From Bacillus_I endophytica_A (lineage in GTDB: Bacteria; Bacillota; Bacilli; Bacillales; Bacillaceae_H), in the NCBI RefSeq assembly GCF_026790145.1, contig NZ_JALAMS010000001.1, positions 124,001 through 188,000 of the forward strand: a stretch of DNA of 64,000 nucleotides, read 5' to 3'. Positions 62,198 through 64,000 of this stretch are shown piece by piece. Positions within the stretch are counted from its first letter, which is position 1. Each line of letters opens with the position of its first letter. The position numbers were made by a program, and so were the translations under genes. The notes under the pieces are model-generated. The model made no database searches. It was not told the origin of the DNA and was given only the letters and a program-made list of their open reading frames with translations.

Positions 62198-62241
62198 AAG
62201 AGCACATATTTTCTTGAACAAAATTGGTGGTGTAAATCAGT

Positions 62242-62865
62242 ATGTTAAAACATTGGGATTTATTTTTAGCTCCTTATAAACAAGCGGTTGAAGAATTAAA
62301 AGTAAAATTAAAAGGAATGAGATCTCAGTATGAGTTGAAATCAACTCATTCTCCGATTGAATTTGTAACAGGTCGGGTGAAGCCGATTCCGAGTGTCCTT
62401 GATAAAGCAGCGAGAAAAGGGATTCCGCTAGATCGTTTAGAAGAAGAAATGCAGGATATCGCGGGGCTACGTATGATGTGTCAGTTTGTCGATGACATTC
62501 CCTCTGTTGTAGAGATTTTAAAAGAAAGAAACGATTTTGAAGTTGTAGAAGAAAGAAACTATATTACAGAGAAGAAGGAAAGTGGCTATCGTTCTTATCA
62601 TGTTGTACTACGCTATCCTGTTCAAACGATTGAAGGTGAGAAAAAAATTCTCGTCGAAATTCAGATTAGAACGCTTGCGATGAATTTTTGGGCAACAATT
62701 GAACATTCGTTGAACTACAAATATAGCGGCAACTTTCCAAAAGAAATTAAAGAGCGTTTACAACGCGCTTCAGAAGCAGCTTTTCAACTTGACGAAGAGA
62801 TGTCTAAAATAAGGGAAGAAATCCAAGAAGCCCAAGTTATGTTTTCACGAAAGAAAGAAAAATAA
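62242..62865 (+). CDS. yjbM: Small alarmone synthetase (YjbM/RelQ type)
   Basis: This 207-residue cytoplasmic enzyme makes (p)ppGpp from ATP and GDP or GTP and has no hydrolase or TGS domain. The synthetase domain shows GRVKPIPSVLDKA, DIAGLRMMCQFVDD, SGYRSYHVVLRYP and EIQIRTLAMNFWATIEH. Length and context next to NAD kinase match YjbM/SasB, which forms a tetramer in B. subtilis. A GGTGG lies upstream of the ATG. Confidence 0.93.
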   Translation: MLKHWDLFLAPYKQAVEELKVKLKGMRSQYELKSTHSPIEFVTGRVKPIPSVLDKAARKGIPLDRLEEEMQDIAGLRMMCQFVDDIPSVVEILKERNDFEVVEERNYITEKKESGYRSYHVVLRYPVQTIEGEKKILVEIQIRTLAMNFWATIEHSLNYKYSGNFPKEIKERLQRASEAAFQLDEEMSKIREEIQEAQVMFSRKKEK

Positions 62866-62887
62866 CAATCAATGGAGGGAGCCACAA

Positions 62888-63682
62888 TTGAAATTTGTAG
62901 TAACGTCAAAAGGTGATGAAACATCGAATACGCTCGCACAAAAAATGCGTACATATTTGCTTGATTTTAATTTAGAGTATGATGAAACACATCCAGATAT
63001 TGTTATCTCAGTTGGAGGAGATGGAACACTTCTCTATGCTTTTCACCGTTATCAGCATCGTTTAGATAAAACTGCTTTTGTTGGAGTTCATACAGGACAT
63101 TTAGGCTTCTATGCGGATTGGAGACCGAAAGAGATTGAAAAGCTCGTTATTGCAATCGCTAAAACTCCGTTTCAAATTGTGGAATATCCCCTTGTTGAAG
63201 TGATTATTCGCTATTTAGGTGGAGGGAAAGAATCGCGCTATCTTGCTTTAAACGAGTGTACAATAAAAAGTGTTGAAGGTTCTTTAGTTGTAGATGTTGA
63301 AATTAAAGGGCAGCTCTTTGAAACGTTTCGAGGGGATGGTCTCTGTATTTCGACTCCTTCTGGAAGTACTGCTTATAATAAAGCATTGGGAGGAGCTATT
63401 CTTCATCCATCTCTTCAAGCTATCCAAGTTGCAGAGATGGCTTCTATCAATAATCGCGTATTCAGAACAATTGGTTCACCGCTTGTTTTGCCAGCTCATC
63501 ATACAGGGATGTTCAAGCCTGTGAATGACGTCGATTTTCAAATTACAATTGATCACCTGACGTTGCTTCATAAAGAAGTAAAGTCTATTCAATGTCGTGT
63601 GGCTCAAGAGAAAATTCGCTTTGCGCGCTTTCGTACATTTCCGTTTTGGCAAAGAGTACGAGATTCATTTGTTACAGAATAA
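62888..63682 (+). CDS. nadK: NAD kinase
   Basis: This 264-residue enzyme phosphorylates NAD to NADP. Motifs are SVGGDGTLLYAF (GGDGT, about residue 40), LALNECTIKS (NE-type motif) and STPSGSTAYNKALGGAILHP. It starts at TTG with GGAGGGAG upstream. It follows yjbM after about 22 bp, so the alarmone synthetase and NADP supply are probably co-transcribed. The B. subtilis equivalent is yjbN (nadF). Confidence 0.93.
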   Translation: MKFVVTSKGDETSNTLAQKMRTYLLDFNLEYDETHPDIVISVGGDGTLLYAFHRYQHRLDKTAFVGVHTGHLGFYADWRPKEIEKLVIAIAKTPFQIVEYPLVEVIIRYLGGGKESRYLALNECTIKSVEGSLVVDVEIKGQLFETFRGDGLCISTPSGSTAYNKALGGAILHPSLQAIQVAEMASINNRVFRTIGSPLVLPAHHTGMFKPVNDVDFQITIDHLTLLHKEVKSIQCRVAQEKIRFARFRTFPFWQRVRDSFVTE

Positions 63683-63684
63683 AA

Positions 63685-63716
63685 GGAGGCAGCTTTATAA
63701 AAAGCTGCCTTTTTTG
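63685..63716 (+). terminator. Terminator of nadK
   Basis: GGCAGCTTT/AAAGCTGCC arms followed by a T-run. Confidence 0.88.
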
Positions 63717-63805
63717 TATATTTTATATAAAGCGCGAGTTGCGTTTTCTTTTTTAAATAAGTAATAAAAAGTTTTTGATTTATATTAAATAAAGAGGTAG
63801 AGATA

Positions 63806-64000
63806 ATGGAAAAAAGGTTTACGCTTTCTTGGGAAATTCCAGCACACTATGATGGAACAATAACGAGAGACTTTTTAAAGGATCATTCCATCTCAAAAGC
63901 ATCGCTTACAGCAATTAAATTTCAAGGTGGATTTATTAAGGTTAATAATCAAGATGAAACAGTACGATATATATTAAAAGAGGGTGATGTTTTAGAGGTA
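63806..64000 (+). CDS. yjbO: RluA-family pseudouridine synthase (3' end outside window)
   Basis: Only the first 65 codons are inside the window; the frame is open at the last base. The peptide begins MEKRFTLSWEIPAHYDGTI and contains FLKDHSISKASLTAIKFQGG, then VNNQDETVRYILKEGDVLEV, an S4-like RNA-binding start as in RluD-type enzymes. AAAGAGGT precedes the ATG. It follows NAD kinase as yjbO follows yjbN in B. subtilis. The catalytic domain is not visible, so the family call relies on the S4-like start and synteny. Confidence 0.75.
   Translation, partial: MEKRFTLSWEIPAHYDGTITRDFLKDHSISKASLTAIKFQGGFIKVNNQDETVRYILKEGDVLEV

Noticed and set aside
1..64000. Mobile elements, CRISPR arrays, tRNA and rRNA genes
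   Set aside because: No transposase, integrase, phage gene, regularly spaced repeat or recognisable tRNA/rRNA sequence was seen on either strand.

Overview
The window is a 64 kb stretch of chromosome from a low-GC, spore-forming member of the Bacillaceae. Two things point there. Most gene families are Bacillus-type, and the gene order follows the Bacillus subtilis map closely: yisK/yisN/asnO; yitS-yitT-yitU-yitW; argCJBD-carAB-argF; yjzC; yjzD-yjaU-yjaV-med-comZ; fabH-fabF; yjaZ; yjbA; trpS; oppABCDF; yjbC; spx; yjbE; mecA; coiA-pepF; roxS; yjbH-yjbI-yjbJ-yjbK; yjbL-yjbM-nadK-yjbO. A Priestia-like species is my best guess; this is inference from memory of gene order. I see no rRNA, tRNA, CRISPR array, prophage or insertion sequence.

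Layout. 1-4.4 kb: end of a DUF418 membrane protein, an FAH-family enzyme, a DUF2777 protein and asparagine synthase. 4.6-8.1 kb: an OpuC-type compatible-solute ABC transporter with a sigma-B-like promoter. 8.1-14 kb: an SDR oxidoreductase, YajQ, small proteins, DegV, YitT, a HAD phosphatase and an Fe-S assembly factor. 14-15.3 kb: an isolated moeA. 15.6-25.3 kb: the arginine/carbamoyl-phosphate operon behind an ArgR-type promoter, with a hairpin inside it before carA. 25.4-30.1 kb: YhfK-like protein, YjzC, an isolated cobT, and clpB behind a CtsR operator. 30.2-38.4 kb: competence-linked med-comZ, fatty-acid initiation genes fabH-fabF, and YjaZ/YjbA. 38.4-45.8 kb: trpS with a tryptophan T-box leader and the opp oligopeptide permease with CodY-like boxes. 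46-56.4 kb: yjbC, an RND efflux pump with its lipoprotein adaptor, spx, a TerC protein, mecA, cardiolipin synthase and coiA. 56.5-64 kb: pepF, the RoxS/RsaE-type small RNA, spxH, a truncated haemoglobin, a lytic transglycosylase, a CYTH protein, the small alarmone synthetase, NAD kinase and the start of a pseudouridine synthase.

How the genes work together. Several form one redox/proteostasis and competence theme: Spx, its ClpXP adaptor SpxH, the ClpCP adaptor MecA, ComZ/Med and CoiA, ClpB under CtsR, and RoxS with a Rex/Fnr-type site. The second theme is nitrogen and amino acids: asparagine synthase, arginine and carbamoyl phosphate synthesis, peptide import and peptide hydrolysis by PepF.

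The most unusual points are these. An RND efflux pair sits on the opposite strand between yjbC and spx, which are adjacent in B. subtilis, so a perfect sigma-B-type promoter remains with yjbC alone. YjaU looks like an alpha/beta hydrolase that has lost its nucleophile. A coupled pair of uncharacterised small genes (11963-12591) includes a protein with three degenerate repeats. I found no clearly new multi-gene system; most of the window is conserved core genome.
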